Shown: piece by piece, positions 9,347-17,456 of the stretch
How the letters are laid out: every line of letters starts with the position of its first letter
Position numbering within the stretch: position 1 is the stretch's first letter
Assembly (NCBI RefSeq): GCF_001870735.1
Contig: NZ_MORL01000016.1
Location: 52,061 to 116,060, forward strand
Reading direction: 5' to 3'
Length of the DNA: 64,000 bases
Source of the DNA: Arsenicibacter rosenii
GTDB taxonomy: Bacteria > Bacteroidota > Bacteroidia > Cytophagales > Spirosomataceae
Notes under the pieces: generated by a model
Told to the model about the DNA's origin: nothing
Database searches by the model: none
What the model saw: the letters and a program-made list of their open reading frames with translations, nothing else
Translations under genes and position numbers: made by a program

Positions 9347-9382
9347 CTACCGACGCTCCGCTGTTATGTCCCTGACGGGACA
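9347..9382. repeat. Short interspersed repeat, right copy flanking the GNAT/HTH pair
   Basis: A second copy of the GCTCCGCTGTTATGTCCCTG element, here with the intact palindrome TGTCCCTGACGGGACA (9367-9382). It shares direction with the copy at 8218-8252, so the roughly 1.1-kb TA-like segment is bracketed by direct repeats. Confidence 0.75.
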
Positions 9383-9531
9383 ATGGATGTACACACCATT
9401 TTTTTAAAAATTCTGACTTACCTTTTGGCACTTCGACAGATTAAGGCAGTAAATCAACGTGACAGAATGCGTTTACCCATCATGCCGGGTACGTAAATGC
9501 CCGTTGCTTATTTTTACCAGACAGCCGCTGT

Positions 9532-9711
9532 ATGCCGAATGTTTTCCCCCGTTTTCACGACGACCGGGATTTATACGAAGCCCTGCTACAACGCCATGAC
9601 CGTGCGTTTGACTACCTCTATGCCGAACTGGCCCACCGGTTCCGGCATTGGGTGATCCAGCATAACGGAACCGGCATGGACGCCGAACTCGCCACCCGAA
9701 AAGGGCTATGA
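9532..9711 (+). pseudogene. Stump of an ECF sigma factor (59 codons)
   Basis: Translation from the ATG at 9532 gives MPNVFPRFHDDRDLYEALLQ, then RHDRAFDYLYAELAHRFRHW and a C-terminus GMDAELATRKGL before a TGA at 9709. This matches the start of sigma region 2 (the DxxAFxxLY...W...N pattern), but regions 2.4, 3 and 4 are absent. An intact relative would be about three times as long. Its stop overlaps the ATG of the next gene (ATGA at 9708-9711), so an internal deletion seems to have joined the sigma N-terminus to the following gene. Without region 4 it cannot work as a sigma factor. It might be a small coupled ORF that keeps the next gene translated. Confidence 0.7.
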
Positions 9712-10508
9712 AACTGACCGAAGCACAATATGAATTGATTGAAGCCTATCTGAACCGGGAACTCTCCCCCACCGATCAGGCTACTTTTGAGCAGGACATG
9801 GCACAGGATCCGGCCCTGGCCGAGGCCGTTGCCCTGCAGCAGCAGGTCAGGGACAGTTTCCGGGCCATTGGGCTGGAACGCAAGCTGCAACAGGCCCGTG
9901 AACGCTGGCAGGTATCGCAGGCCCGCGAAAGCACACCGGAAACAATCATCCGGCCGATGCCGCAGCCACTGCCCCGGACAAGCAACCGGATGTATTGGCT
10001 GGCAGCCGCTTCGGTGTTGCTGGCCGTAAGCCTGGGGATCTGGCTAGACCGGTCGCAGCAAACGGAACGTACCACCAGTCTGGCGTTCAACGAAGCCTAC
10101 CAACCTGACCGGTCCGGCGATCTGAGCCAAAGCTTCAGCACCGATATGCGGCCGCGTCAGCAGGCACAGTTCCGGGCGATCTACCACCAATACCAGACCG
10201 GGAATTACGACGCGGTGATCCGCGAGCTGAAAACGCTCCCTGCCGATCAGCAGACGATCCATTACCGGAATTATATGCTGGGCCTGAGCTATCTGGCCAA
10301 AAAAGAACCGTCCAAAGCGATTCCGTACCTGACGTCGGCCCTGAAAACGCCCACCAGAACATTACACCAGAAATCGGAATGGTTTCTGGCACTGGCCTAC
10401 CTGAAAAACGGCGAAACGGTCAACGCACGGGAAGCCTTACAGCGCATTGCCGGATCAGCGAGCCATCCGTATCGTAGGCTGGCGGAAAAGGTACTGGCGA
10501 AGTTTTAG
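9708..10508 (+). CDS. Membrane protein with anti-sigma-like N-terminus and TPR-like C-terminus
   Basis: A 266-residue protein. The first 65 residues (MKLTEAQYELIEAYLNRELS, then EQDMAQDPALAEAVALQQQV) have the acidic helical form seen in Bacteroidota membrane anti-sigma-like proteins. A transmembrane helix lies at about 102-117 (WLAAASVLLAVSLGIWL). The distal part, from about residue 150, has tetratricopeptide-like helices (AIYHQYQTGNYDAVIRELK, LGLSYLAKKEPSKAIPYL, FLALAYLKNGETVNAREAL). Proteins of this shape are usually encoded directly after an ECF sigma gene, and here that sigma gene is only a stump. Its present role is unknown. Confidence 0.8.
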   Translation: MKLTEAQYELIEAYLNRELSPTDQATFEQDMAQDPALAEAVALQQQVRDSFRAIGLERKLQQARERWQVSQARESTPETIIRPMPQPLPRTSNRMYWLAAASVLLAVSLGIWLDRSQQTERTTSLAFNEAYQPDRSGDLSQSFSTDMRPRQQAQFRAIYHQYQTGNYDAVIRELKTLPADQQTIHYRNYMLGLSYLAKKEPSKAIPYLTSALKTPTRTLHQKSEWFLALAYLKNGETVNAREALQRIAGSASHPYRRLAEKVLAKF

Positions 10509-10510
10509 TT

Positions 10511-10595
10511 TTTTGTCATTCCGGAATCACGAGGGATCTTCAGGCTATCAATAGTATTGGCCAATGAGATTCCTCGTGACCCCGGAATGACAAAA
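10511..10595. terminator. Long inverted repeat (GTCATTCCGG type) between convergent genes
   Basis: The left arm TTTTGTCATTCCGGAATCAC (continuing GAGG) and the right arm, starting CCTCGTGACC at 10572 and ending GGAATGACAAAA, are complementary over about 23 bp with few mismatches. The loop is about 35-40 bp. It lies between convergent genes, so it can serve as a bidirectional terminator. This resembles a dispersed repeat family I recall from Bacteroidota intergenic regions. Confidence 0.7.
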
Positions 10596-10611
10596 CTGGT
10601 CAGCCAGCCAG

Positions 10612-12360
10612 CTACTGATTCGTCAGTGTTTTAATCTCCGTATCGGTCAATACGCGCTGATAGATGCGGATATCATCCATCGCGCCATTGAAGAAATATT
10701 CGTAGTCCTTAATCTGGGCACCGAAACGCAGTTCACCGCCCAAACAGTTGTCGTAACCATTGCCCGGCAGGGTGTTATTAGTAGCAAAAAGCTGACCACC
10801 GATGTAGAGTTTAGCGACATTGCCGCCCAGGGTAAAAGTCAGGTGATACCACTGATTTGCCTGAATCAGGCCGTATAACACGACCTCCTGCCAGCCTCTC
10901 GATACCTGGCAGCCACCGTTTTGCTTAAAAGCGACAACGACTTTTTGCTGTGACCCGCCGTTTTCCGAGGGTTTCAGCTGGGCGGCATACTGTTCCGAAT
11001 TGCTGTCGGCAAAACGGGACTTGTTGAAGAGCTGCATGGCCGTTCCGACTACTGTCGGGCGGACCCACATGCTGACTGAAATCGCTTCCGGCCGCAGGGA
11101 AGCATGATCCGCGATCGTGAGATAGTCGGTAAGGCCATTCAGCAGGATGGCCCCGTCCGGATTGCCTTTGCGATCGGTGATAAACGTGGGTTTACCGACC
11201 ATTTGGGCGTTATTGCCGGTTCCGCTGGCATCGGCCGTCGATCGGTTTGTAAACGGCAGGTACAAGACTAGTCCTGTATTGGAAACAGCCTCGGCCTGCG
11301 TGGTAAACGAGCGCGGCGGTGTTCCGTAGACCACGCCCTGCGCCGTACGGGCATAGGTGCGGTAAGTATAGGGTGTATTTGGTGTCAGGTTGTTCAGCAC
11401 CACCGGCACATTGCTGCCCACAATCGGGTTAGTGACTTCAACGAACGGCGAATTGGTTACCTCGGGGCTGGTGTTGGCCGATGAATAAACGATACCGAAC
11501 TGTGTCGCTGCCGGTGAACCGGGATTGTCGACACGCAGAAACAGCCTGGCCGTTTTGTCATCCACGGTGGGTGTGCCACTCACCGATACGACCGCCTGCG
11601 AGCCTGTCGTTATCGACTTGACGTTGCCGTAGCCCTTACCGGCCTTGTTTTCAGCAAAGGCCCGCAGGTAATACACCGTATTGGCGGTTAACTGACTGAC
11701 AACAAAAGACTTGATTTCGTTCAGCGACGGAGTTCCTGTCAGCTGAATAACCTGATCATCGACGGTTGGCAGGCTGTTGGTACTCGAGTAACAGATGCCA
11801 TAACGTGTAACGGTTGCGTTTCCATTGTCGGTCAGCATCATGCGGAGCGTCGCTGATGACACAGCGATAGCCGCAGGGTCTAATGTTGTCACGGCAGGTA
11901 CTACGGCATCGCTGACTTCGATACTCAGACTCAGCGGCAACGACTGTTTACAACCGTTGCTTAATGTCGCTTTGACAACATATTTACCGGCATTTTTGTA
12001 GGTGTGCTGAATGATGGTTTCCGTGTTCCGCTTCGTGTCACCATCGCCAAATTCCCAGAGAATTTCATCGATGGTGCCCGATGGTTGCCGCAGCGAAATA
12101 GTCGTTACCAGCCGGTCGGCCTTAACGTCCAGACTGGCAGACAGCGGATTGCATTGGCGAAGTTGCTTTTGGGCGGGGAGTTCTTCCCAGGTAGCACAGC
12201 TCACGACGCTCAGCGTCAGAACGAGCAGTGCGGTGTAACCGATTATGCGGTGGGCAAGATCGGTTTTTACTTTTTTGACGTGGTTTTTCACGTTACTTTT
12301 AGCGTTTGATTTATGAGAATTCACACGGTTACTATACTTATGGTCAAGAAAAAGCAACAT
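10612..12360 (-). CDS. PKD / Ig-like / LamG-type secreted lipoprotein
   Basis: A protein of about 582 residues if started at the ATG 12360; GTG codons 12-22 residues later are alternatives. After a basic N-terminus comes a lipoprotein signal (IGYTALLVLTLSVVSC). A PKD-like domain follows (ILWEFGDGDTKRNTETIIQH, YKNAGKYVVKATL). Then come two or three FN3-like repeats with the pattern ..RYGICYSS....VYYLRAFAENKAGKGYG, and a C-terminal concanavalin/LamG-like domain (LVLYLPFTNRSTADASGTGN to MDDIRIYQRVLTDTEIK). It is probably a surface-anchored adhesion or carbohydrate-binding protein. The ATG at 12360 overlaps the start of the divergent decayed gene at 12340, which makes the start uncertain. Confidence 0.85.
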   Translation of the reverse strand: MLLFLDHKYSNRVNSHKSNAKSNVKNHVKKVKTDLAHRIIGYTALLVLTLSVVSCATWEELPAQKQLRQCNPLSASLDVKADRLVTTISLRQPSGTIDEILWEFGDGDTKRNTETIIQHTYKNAGKYVVKATLSNGCKQSLPLSLSIEVSDAVVPAVTTLDPAAIAVSSATLRMMLTDNGNATVTRYGICYSSTNSLPTVDDQVIQLTGTPSLNEIKSFVVSQLTANTVYYLRAFAENKAGKGYGNVKSITTGSQAVVSVSGTPTVDDKTARLFLRVDNPGSPAATQFGIVYSSANTSPEVTNSPFVEVTNPIVGSNVPVVLNNLTPNTPYTYRTYARTAQGVVYGTPPRSFTTQAEAVSNTGLVLYLPFTNRSTADASGTGNNAQMVGKPTFITDRKGNPDGAILLNGLTDYLTIADHASLRPEAISVSMWVRPTVVGTAMQLFNKSRFADSNSEQYAAQLKPSENGGSQQKVVVAFKQNGGCQVSRGWQEVVLYGLIQANQWYHLTFTLGGNVAKLYIGGQLFATNNTLPGNGYDNCLGGELRFGAQIKDYEYFFNGAMDDIRIYQRVLTDTEIKTLTNQ

Positions 12361-12964
12361 AAAAACGCCCGATTGGTCCTCTTTTGTCTGATGAGTATAC
12401 TCGGGGCAGGATGTTCGGAGTGATCGGTCAATATTCCCGGCAAAAAACTCTACCAGGCTCCTCAGGTTGAAACCCTTACGCTGGGGTATTCGTCGGTGTC
12501 GGTACAGGCAAAGGCGCTGAATGTTACCGAAACACCCTTGCAGAGGTTTGGTAACATTCAGCGCTTTTGCCATCAGTGTGACCAATCCGAATGTACCCCT
12601 TTACGGCATCATCCGGACGTTTACGACGGCAGAGATTGTTCCGGACATACATACCCTGAGCTTACCCGCTTCTCCGGCATCCACCTCCGCACAGGCACAG
12701 ATGCAGATCAACAATATCAGTCAGCTTACCTTAAAGGAAATCGGCATCAGCTTTTCGCTGAACAATTCCAATCCGACGCTGGCCGATAATGTTGTCCGTA
12801 CTGACAAACCGGCTGAATTCCGGTCGCTCAATACCTTCGCACTGAAAGACCTCGCCCCTTCGACAATCTACTATTATCGGGCCTATGCCATCACGCCGCT
12901 GAAAGAAAACGAACCGTTCTACGGCAATGTCATGAATTTTATCACACCGGCCCGTACGCCCTAA
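12340..12964 (+). pseudogene. Decayed FN3-repeat lipoprotein gene
   Basis: From the ATG at 12340 a complete lipoprotein signal is encoded (VLFCLMSILGAGC, then SE), but codon 28 is TGA (12421-12423). The same frame then reads on as SVNIPGKKLYQAPQVETLTL and the start of an FN3-like repeat (SSVSVQAKALNVTETPLQRF). At a palindrome (12510-12568) the homology moves to the next frame, which gives the end of an FN3 repeat (FAISVTNPNVPLYGIIRTFT) and a further repeat up to the TAA at 12962. One nonsense codon plus a frameshift/deletion at the palindrome make it non-functional. It resembles the intact lipoprotein on the opposite strand, probably as a paralogue. Confidence 0.75.
12510..12568. repeat. Near-perfect 19-bp-arm palindrome inside the decayed gene
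   Basis: AAAGGCGCTGAATGTTACC (12510-12528) and GGTAACATTCAGCGCTTTT (12550-12568) are inverted repeats with one mismatch around a 21-bp loop. Because of this symmetry both strands encode nearly the same peptide (AKALNVT...). The frame break in the host pseudogene falls here. Confidence 0.9.
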
Positions 12965-14004
12965 AACGTGTAGCGGGCCGCTACCCCGACCCCGGTTGGG
13001 GCTGGTTGCCAGCTAAGACTCTTACGGTTGGTTTTCGGTTTTCTGATCAGGAAATATACCTCGGCTAATACAGCCGCAGAGGCTACCCCGATACAGGCTT
13101 TGTAGAGACTGTTTTTGCTGCGGGCTTTTTCGGCAGCGTTATACGCTTTATCCCACTGATCCTTTTCGGCCTGTGTCAGGATTGTCCCGTCATTGTCAGG
13201 ATCAACCGAAGCATTGATGCTTTTTAATTCGCCCAACTTATTGTTAAACTCGCTTTTGAGCGTGTAGGCATATATGTTTGCCCCCAATCCGACCACGCCG
13301 ATAGCGGCAATAACTCCCGTACGGGCCAGTGATACGCTTACGGGCGCCGGTTTGCGAACCGGTACAGACGGCACCGGCGAGGGGGGCACCGCGGCGGTGG
13401 TAACTGACGTTACCGGTGTCTGAGCGACCGGCTTTGCTGCCTCCTTCGCGGCCTGTACGGCCTGTGCTTCTTTCAGGTAATTGTCGCTGTTCTGAATCTG
13501 AATCTGCAGAATGTCTTTCTTGACGGCATACGACAGCGCTTCTGTATAGGCCTTTTTAGCCTCGCCGTATTTCTTCCAAGCATAGGCTATGTTTCCCTGG
13601 TCTGTCCAGTAATCGGTCAGGTTGCTTTTGGTAATCATATCTCCCGGATTGATGGTCAGGACCTGTTGCCAGAAACCCACGGCCTCTGCTCCCCGTCGGG
13701 CGCTGATGGCCTTTACGGCCTGATCACGCAGATACAGACAACGGTCGATGTCGGCAATCCGGGCGGTGGCATAGGGATCTTTCTCAAAGCCGGGTACTTC
13801 CAGACAGTTCTGATACTGCCGCCTGGCTTCCAGGTACCGTCCTTGTTTCAGCAGATCATCGGCTTTCTTTTTGTACTTGTCATACTCATCATCCAGCGTC
13901 GGGCGGGGGACCGTGTGCGGAACCGTTCCGGAGGGAGTAGCGGCAAAAACGGGTAGCGCACTCCCGATAAAGAGGAGCACAGCCATGATGTACAGTTGTT
14001 TCAT
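12961..14004 (-). CDS. Secreted TPR-repeat protein with a membrane segment
   Basis: A 347-residue protein with a signal peptide (MKQLYIMAVLLFIGSALPVF, cleavage after AAA-like residues). Tetratricopeptide-like helices run over about residues 38-180 (DDLLKQGRYLEARRQYQNCL, AVGFWQQVLTINPGDMITKS, YAWKKYGEAKKAYTEALSY). A Pro/Val/Thr-rich linker and a hydrophobic helix at about 233-250 (VIAAIGVVGLGANIYAYT) follow, then a second weaker one near 310. It starts 44 bp after the Ser/Thr kinase gene on the same strand, and that kinase also carries a TPR-like C-terminus, so the two may work in the same envelope complex. Its stop codon overlaps the end of the convergent pseudogene. Confidence 0.8.
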   Translation of the reverse strand: MKQLYIMAVLLFIGSALPVFAATPSGTVPHTVPRPTLDDEYDKYKKKADDLLKQGRYLEARRQYQNCLEVPGFEKDPYATARIADIDRCLYLRDQAVKAISARRGAEAVGFWQQVLTINPGDMITKSNLTDYWTDQGNIAYAWKKYGEAKKAYTEALSYAVKKDILQIQIQNSDNYLKEAQAVQAAKEAAKPVAQTPVTSVTTAAVPPSPVPSVPVRKPAPVSVSLARTGVIAAIGVVGLGANIYAYTLKSEFNNKLGELKSINASVDPDNDGTILTQAEKDQWDKAYNAAEKARSKNSLYKACIGVASAAVLAEVYFLIRKPKTNRKSLSWQPAPTGVGVAARYTF

Positions 14005-14048
14005 ACTTGCTTGTTGTTGTAGCAGTCTGTAGTTATGGTGGTTAACAA

Positions 14049-15854
14049 TTATAAATTACGGTCGCATTCCTTAATTTTGGCCCGCACATCTGCCGTGTTC
14101 ATCAGCGTCTGCGCGACCAGATACCACGATTTTGCGCCCTCGTATTCTTCCCGCTGAAAAATCAGGTCGGCCTTTGTTAAGTACGTGCTATACAGCTCCG
14201 AAGCCGCGCCGGTGATCAGCCCTTCCGCTTCTGCCAGCTGACGGGCCCGGGCAAAGGCCGTCATGGCCGCACTTTTGTTGTTGCCGTTTTTGATGGCGCT
14301 TTCTCCTTCCGAAATCAGTTTTTCGTAGTCCTGCTGTGCCTGCTCACGGCGGGCCCTGGCTACAGCCGCCGCCTGTTCCTCTGCGGTTGGGCCGACGGGT
14401 GTCGGCAAGGCTGGTCCAACCGTTGTTTTAGTTAGTAGCGCGGCTTTCGTGATGGCTGTCTCTGCTGATTTCAGTGATTTAACTGCCGGTTGGGTAACCG
14501 GAGCCGACTGGGTTGGGCCGGACAGGGCAGCAGTTGTACGATCTACCGTTTTAGCGATGGCCGCACCGGCCGGTTGGTCGGTCGTACCGGTTCTTTTCCA
14601 GACAACTATCCCACCAAGCAACACCGCCGCCACAGGAGCGGCCCAGATCCAGCGCGGTTTGGCCGCAGGACGCGGCGTGCTGTTTCCGCCATACACATCC
14701 GTCAACGGGCTATCGGTCAGAGAAGGTATTACAGCAGGGCGAGGTTGGTACACATCGGTAAAGGCGCTGGCGTCGTGCCGCAAGTCGGTAGCATCTTCAG
14801 CAATCATAACCGGCTTCGGCCGCATTTCCTCCTGACAGCGGCGAATGCCTTGCAACGCGCCGGTATGTCCGGGCTCGTGCGACAGGGCTTCTTCATACCA
14901 CAACTGCGCCCGGGCAAAATCCTGCTGCCCTATGGCCTTTTCCGCCTTTTGCAGCAATCCGTCGACCAGGTGCCGGTTAAGCAGCCCGAGGAGTTCCTCT
15001 TCTTTGCGGGCCCGTTTGCGGATATCTTTTACCAGACACCGCTTCACCATGGTCCGGCAGGGTTCCGGCAAACGATCCAGGTCTTTGGGCAAGGTAACCT
15101 TAACAATTTTCTTTTCGATCTCCCGCTTAATAAGCTGCTCGCTGCCCTGGCGTGCATCTGACGCAAAGGGCTTTTCACCCGTCAGCATTTCGTAGAGAAT
15201 GACACCAAAGGCCCACAAATCAAGGTTAAAACTTACGCGGCTACCTTCGATCTGCTCCGGTGCCTTACAGGAAGGTGTCCCGCGGCCGTCGCTCAGATCA
15301 AAATCGGAGCTATCGATCTCGTCGTCGCTGACTAGCTTACTGAGCCCGAAATCGGCGATTTTAGGCACGAACCGGTTTTGTTTGTCGCGGGAAATGAGGA
15401 TGTTCGCCGGTTTAAAGTCACGATGGACAATCCGGTGCTGGTGCAGGTGCGGCAAGCCGAGCAAAATGCCCCGCGTGAGGTCAAAAATATCATCGGGAGA
15501 GAGTTTCCGGTGTTTGAGCAGGTCCGCGAGATTGCCATCGGGGTAATACTTCATGAGGGCAAAATCGCTGATTCCGGTATCGGTCTCGAGCCGGTAGCAG
15601 GCGTCGTAACGGGCGATATTGGCTTGCCGGGGCACGCGTTGTGCCAGTTCGAATTCGGCTTTCAGTGATTTGGGGTCGTTGCCTTTAAACTCACTGATTT
15701 TAATAGCGACCCATTCCGTCTCAACCTGATCTTCTACCTTAATCACTTTTCCATATGACCCGCTTCCCAACAGCATCCCCTCATCGTTGGGCCGCATTGG
15801 GTATCGTTTCCGGAATTCCTGAAAAGACGTAAAGTGTTGGTTCATGGCGGGCAC
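14049..15854 (-). CDS. Membrane Ser/Thr protein kinase (Hanks type) with TPR-like regions
   Basis: A 601-residue protein (alternative start three codons later). The kinase domain covers about residues 22-295: glycine loop LLGSGSYGKVIKV, ATP-binding lysine in WVAIKI, catalytic loop IVHRDFKPANILI, DFG in IADFGLSKL and APE-like KAPEQIEG. All key residues are present, so it should be active. A short TPR-like stretch follows (QQDFARAQLWYEEALSHEPG). A transmembrane helix lies near 405-420 (WIWAAPVAAVLLGGIVVW). The C-terminal extracytoplasmic part is again helical (EESAIKNG-like, then EEYEGAKSWYLVAQTL). PP2C phosphatase and FHA genes lie directly upstream, as expected for a reversible phospho-signalling set. 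Confidence 0.95.
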   Translation of the reverse strand: MPAMNQHFTSFQEFRKRYPMRPNDEGMLLGSGSYGKVIKVEDQVETEWVAIKISEFKGNDPKSLKAEFELAQRVPRQANIARYDACYRLETDTGISDFALMKYYPDGNLADLLKHRKLSPDDIFDLTRGILLGLPHLHQHRIVHRDFKPANILISRDKQNRFVPKIADFGLSKLVSDDEIDSSDFDLSDGRGTPSCKAPEQIEGSRVSFNLDLWAFGVILYEMLTGEKPFASDARQGSEQLIKREIEKKIVKVTLPKDLDRLPEPCRTMVKRCLVKDIRKRARKEEELLGLLNRHLVDGLLQKAEKAIGQQDFARAQLWYEEALSHEPGHTGALQGIRRCQEEMRPKPVMIAEDATDLRHDASAFTDVYQPRPAVIPSLTDSPLTDVYGGNSTPRPAAKPRWIWAAPVAAVLLGGIVVWKRTGTTDQPAGAAIAKTVDRTTAALSGPTQSAPVTQPAVKSLKSAETAITKAALLTKTTVGPALPTPVGPTAEEQAAAVARARREQAQQDYEKLISEGESAIKNGNNKSAAMTAFARARQLAEAEGLITGAASELYSTYLTKADLIFQREEYEGAKSWYLVAQTLMNTADVRAKIKECDRNL

Positions 15855-15990
15855 GTTAAATCAACATTTCTTGATTCAAAGATAGGCTAAAGGCTCTTTA
15901 TCCGGAAACTTCCCGCAAAAAATGGATAACGTACTACCCGCCAGACCACCTTGTTACGCCGCCAGATGCAGCGTTTATTGCTGTCGTTTT

Positions 15991-16815
15991 TTAAAACCAT
16001 GCAAATAACCGGCTGGCCGTGGCGACCGGTTTGGGTTTCCCAACCGATTTGATATGGACCACATACCCGGAATAATTATCTTTTACCTGATTTTCACAAC
16101 GTTGCAGCAATATACGGAGTTTGTCTTCGTCAGAAACGGGGGCGCTCAGGATGGTTTCCAGCGTCGGTTCGTCAACCTGTTCGAGCATCCCGTCGGAACA
16201 AAGCACAAAGTAATCGTCTTCGCAGACATCATTCAGGTGAACCACCTCCGGCTCAGGAACGCTGATAGGCCCGCCGGTCAGGTCGGTACTGCTCAGGCTC
16301 ACCGAACGGCTCAACCGGTTCCGCCACGGATGACGCAACGCCTGATCGGCCGTGATAATCCCCGCATCAACCATATCGTTGACCTGTTTGTGGTCGCGGG
16401 TCTGAAAAATAACCTTGCCGTTGCGCACCTGGAATACACGGCTATCGCCGATATGGGCTACGGTCGCGCCCTGTTCATGCAGGTGTAAAAACGCAACAGT
16501 TGATCCGATGCGGTTAATCAGCGGGTTCGACCGCATAAACCGGCCATACTGACTCAATGCTTGTTCAACGACTTCCCGGAGGTGGTCACGCGTAAAAACG
16601 GCGGGACAAACAACAGCCTCGTACCGTGCAAAGGCCTCACAAAGTAATCGGCTGGCCACCTCCCCCTTATCGGCTCCTCCCATGCCATCACATACCACAA
16701 ACACCCGCGTCTGGTGATTGGCAATGCCTGCTGCCGGATAAAGTGCATCCTGATTCGTTGGCCGCTGGCCGGTTTCAGTAAAGGATAAAGGTAAGTGTGT
16801 TTCCATAGTTAACAT
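15991..16815 (-). CDS. PP2C-family Ser/Thr protein phosphatase
   Basis: A 274-residue protein (or three codons shorter from the second ATG). It has PP2C motifs in order: RPTNQDAL, the metal site FVVCDGMGGADKGEVASRLL, HIGDSRVFQ, a late CSDGMLEQVDEPTLETIL and a C-terminal KDNYSGYVV with the metal-binding Asp. The length fits a stand-alone catalytic domain with no membrane helix, so it is cytoplasmic. It probably reverses phosphorylation by the kinase encoded just downstream. The FHA gene ends 6 bp before it. Confidence 0.95.
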   Translation of the reverse strand: MLTMETHLPLSFTETGQRPTNQDALYPAAGIANHQTRVFVVCDGMGGADKGEVASRLLCEAFARYEAVVCPAVFTRDHLREVVEQALSQYGRFMRSNPLINRIGSTVAFLHLHEQGATVAHIGDSRVFQVRNGKVIFQTRDHKQVNDMVDAGIITADQALRHPWRNRLSRSVSLSSTDLTGGPISVPEPEVVHLNDVCEDDYFVLCSDGMLEQVDEPTLETILSAPVSDEDKLRILLQRCENQVKDNYSGYVVHIKSVGKPKPVATASRLFAWF

Positions 16816-16821
16816 TGGTGT

Positions 16822-17424
16822 TTACTGCGTCTGGTCGGGATCAAACGCAATGGGAATTTTATACGTTTCCAGCACGGCAGGACTGACACGGACATGCTCC
16901 AGCCGGAAGGTGTCAATCCCTCCCAGCGTAATCAGGCCGCCATCCGGCACGTCCACAACATCGGTTGGCAGCAACCGGATCTGTTCCAGAAAGGTGCCGT
17001 TCAGGCTTGGCTTTACGGCCGCCGCACCTGGTTCAACCGCACCGTCCTGCAACTGATAGCGAAACTGCCCGCTCCATTTATCAAATACAACCGTCAGTGT
17101 GCAATGCCGCCGGCTGATGAAGCAACGGTTATCATGTAAATAGCGCTCCATCCGTACCGTACAGGTTTCTGAAGTGCCCAGGCTGTTTAGGCCGTACCGG
17201 ATCGGATACGAAACCGCCGGATTACCGGTATACACAAGCCGGCCAAATCCGGGAAGGTTCTTTGCCTTGTTTTCATCGTAATAAAACGAGGTCGTCAGCA
17301 CATTAACCTGCCCGCATCCGATGTGTGAACAAACAATTTCGCCTCTGGCCTGATCGGCGGGTTTAACCATCAGACTCCGGCCACAATGCCGGCACTTCAT
17401 TAACGTATTTTTGTACGGTGTCAT
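16822..17424 (-). CDS. FHA-domain protein with N-terminal zinc ribbon
   Basis: I chose the ATG at 17424 (MTPYKNTL), giving 200 residues; an in-frame TTG lies 18 bp upstream. The N-terminus holds a zinc-ribbon-like pair (CRHCGRS and CSHIGCGQ). An FHA domain follows at about 70-185: GTSETCTVRM, the phosphopeptide-binding SRRHCTL, and SLNGTFLEQIRL with the conserved NGT. FHA domains bind phosphothreonine, so this protein is the likely reader of the neighbouring kinase. Confidence 0.92.
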   Translation of the reverse strand: MTPYKNTLMKCRHCGRSLMVKPADQARGEIVCSHIGCGQVNVLTTSFYYDENKAKNLPGFGRLVYTGNPAVSYPIRYGLNSLGTSETCTVRMERYLHDNRCFISRRHCTLTVVFDKWSGQFRYQLQDGAVEPGAAAVKPSLNGTFLEQIRLLPTDVVDVPDGGLITLGGIDTFRLEHVRVSPAVLETYKIPIAFDPDQTQ

Positions 17425-17456
17425 ATTCTGGTAATCTAACAAACAGAAAAATAAAG

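Noticed and set aside
9618..10392. Minus-strand frames opposite the TPR membrane protein
   Set aside because: They are shadows of the clear plus-strand coding frame.
12360..12585. N-terminal extension of the PKD lipoprotein to an upstream start at 12585
   Set aside because: The extra residues are the mirror of the palindrome in the divergent pseudogene and lie before the lipoprotein signal, so they are not part of the protein.
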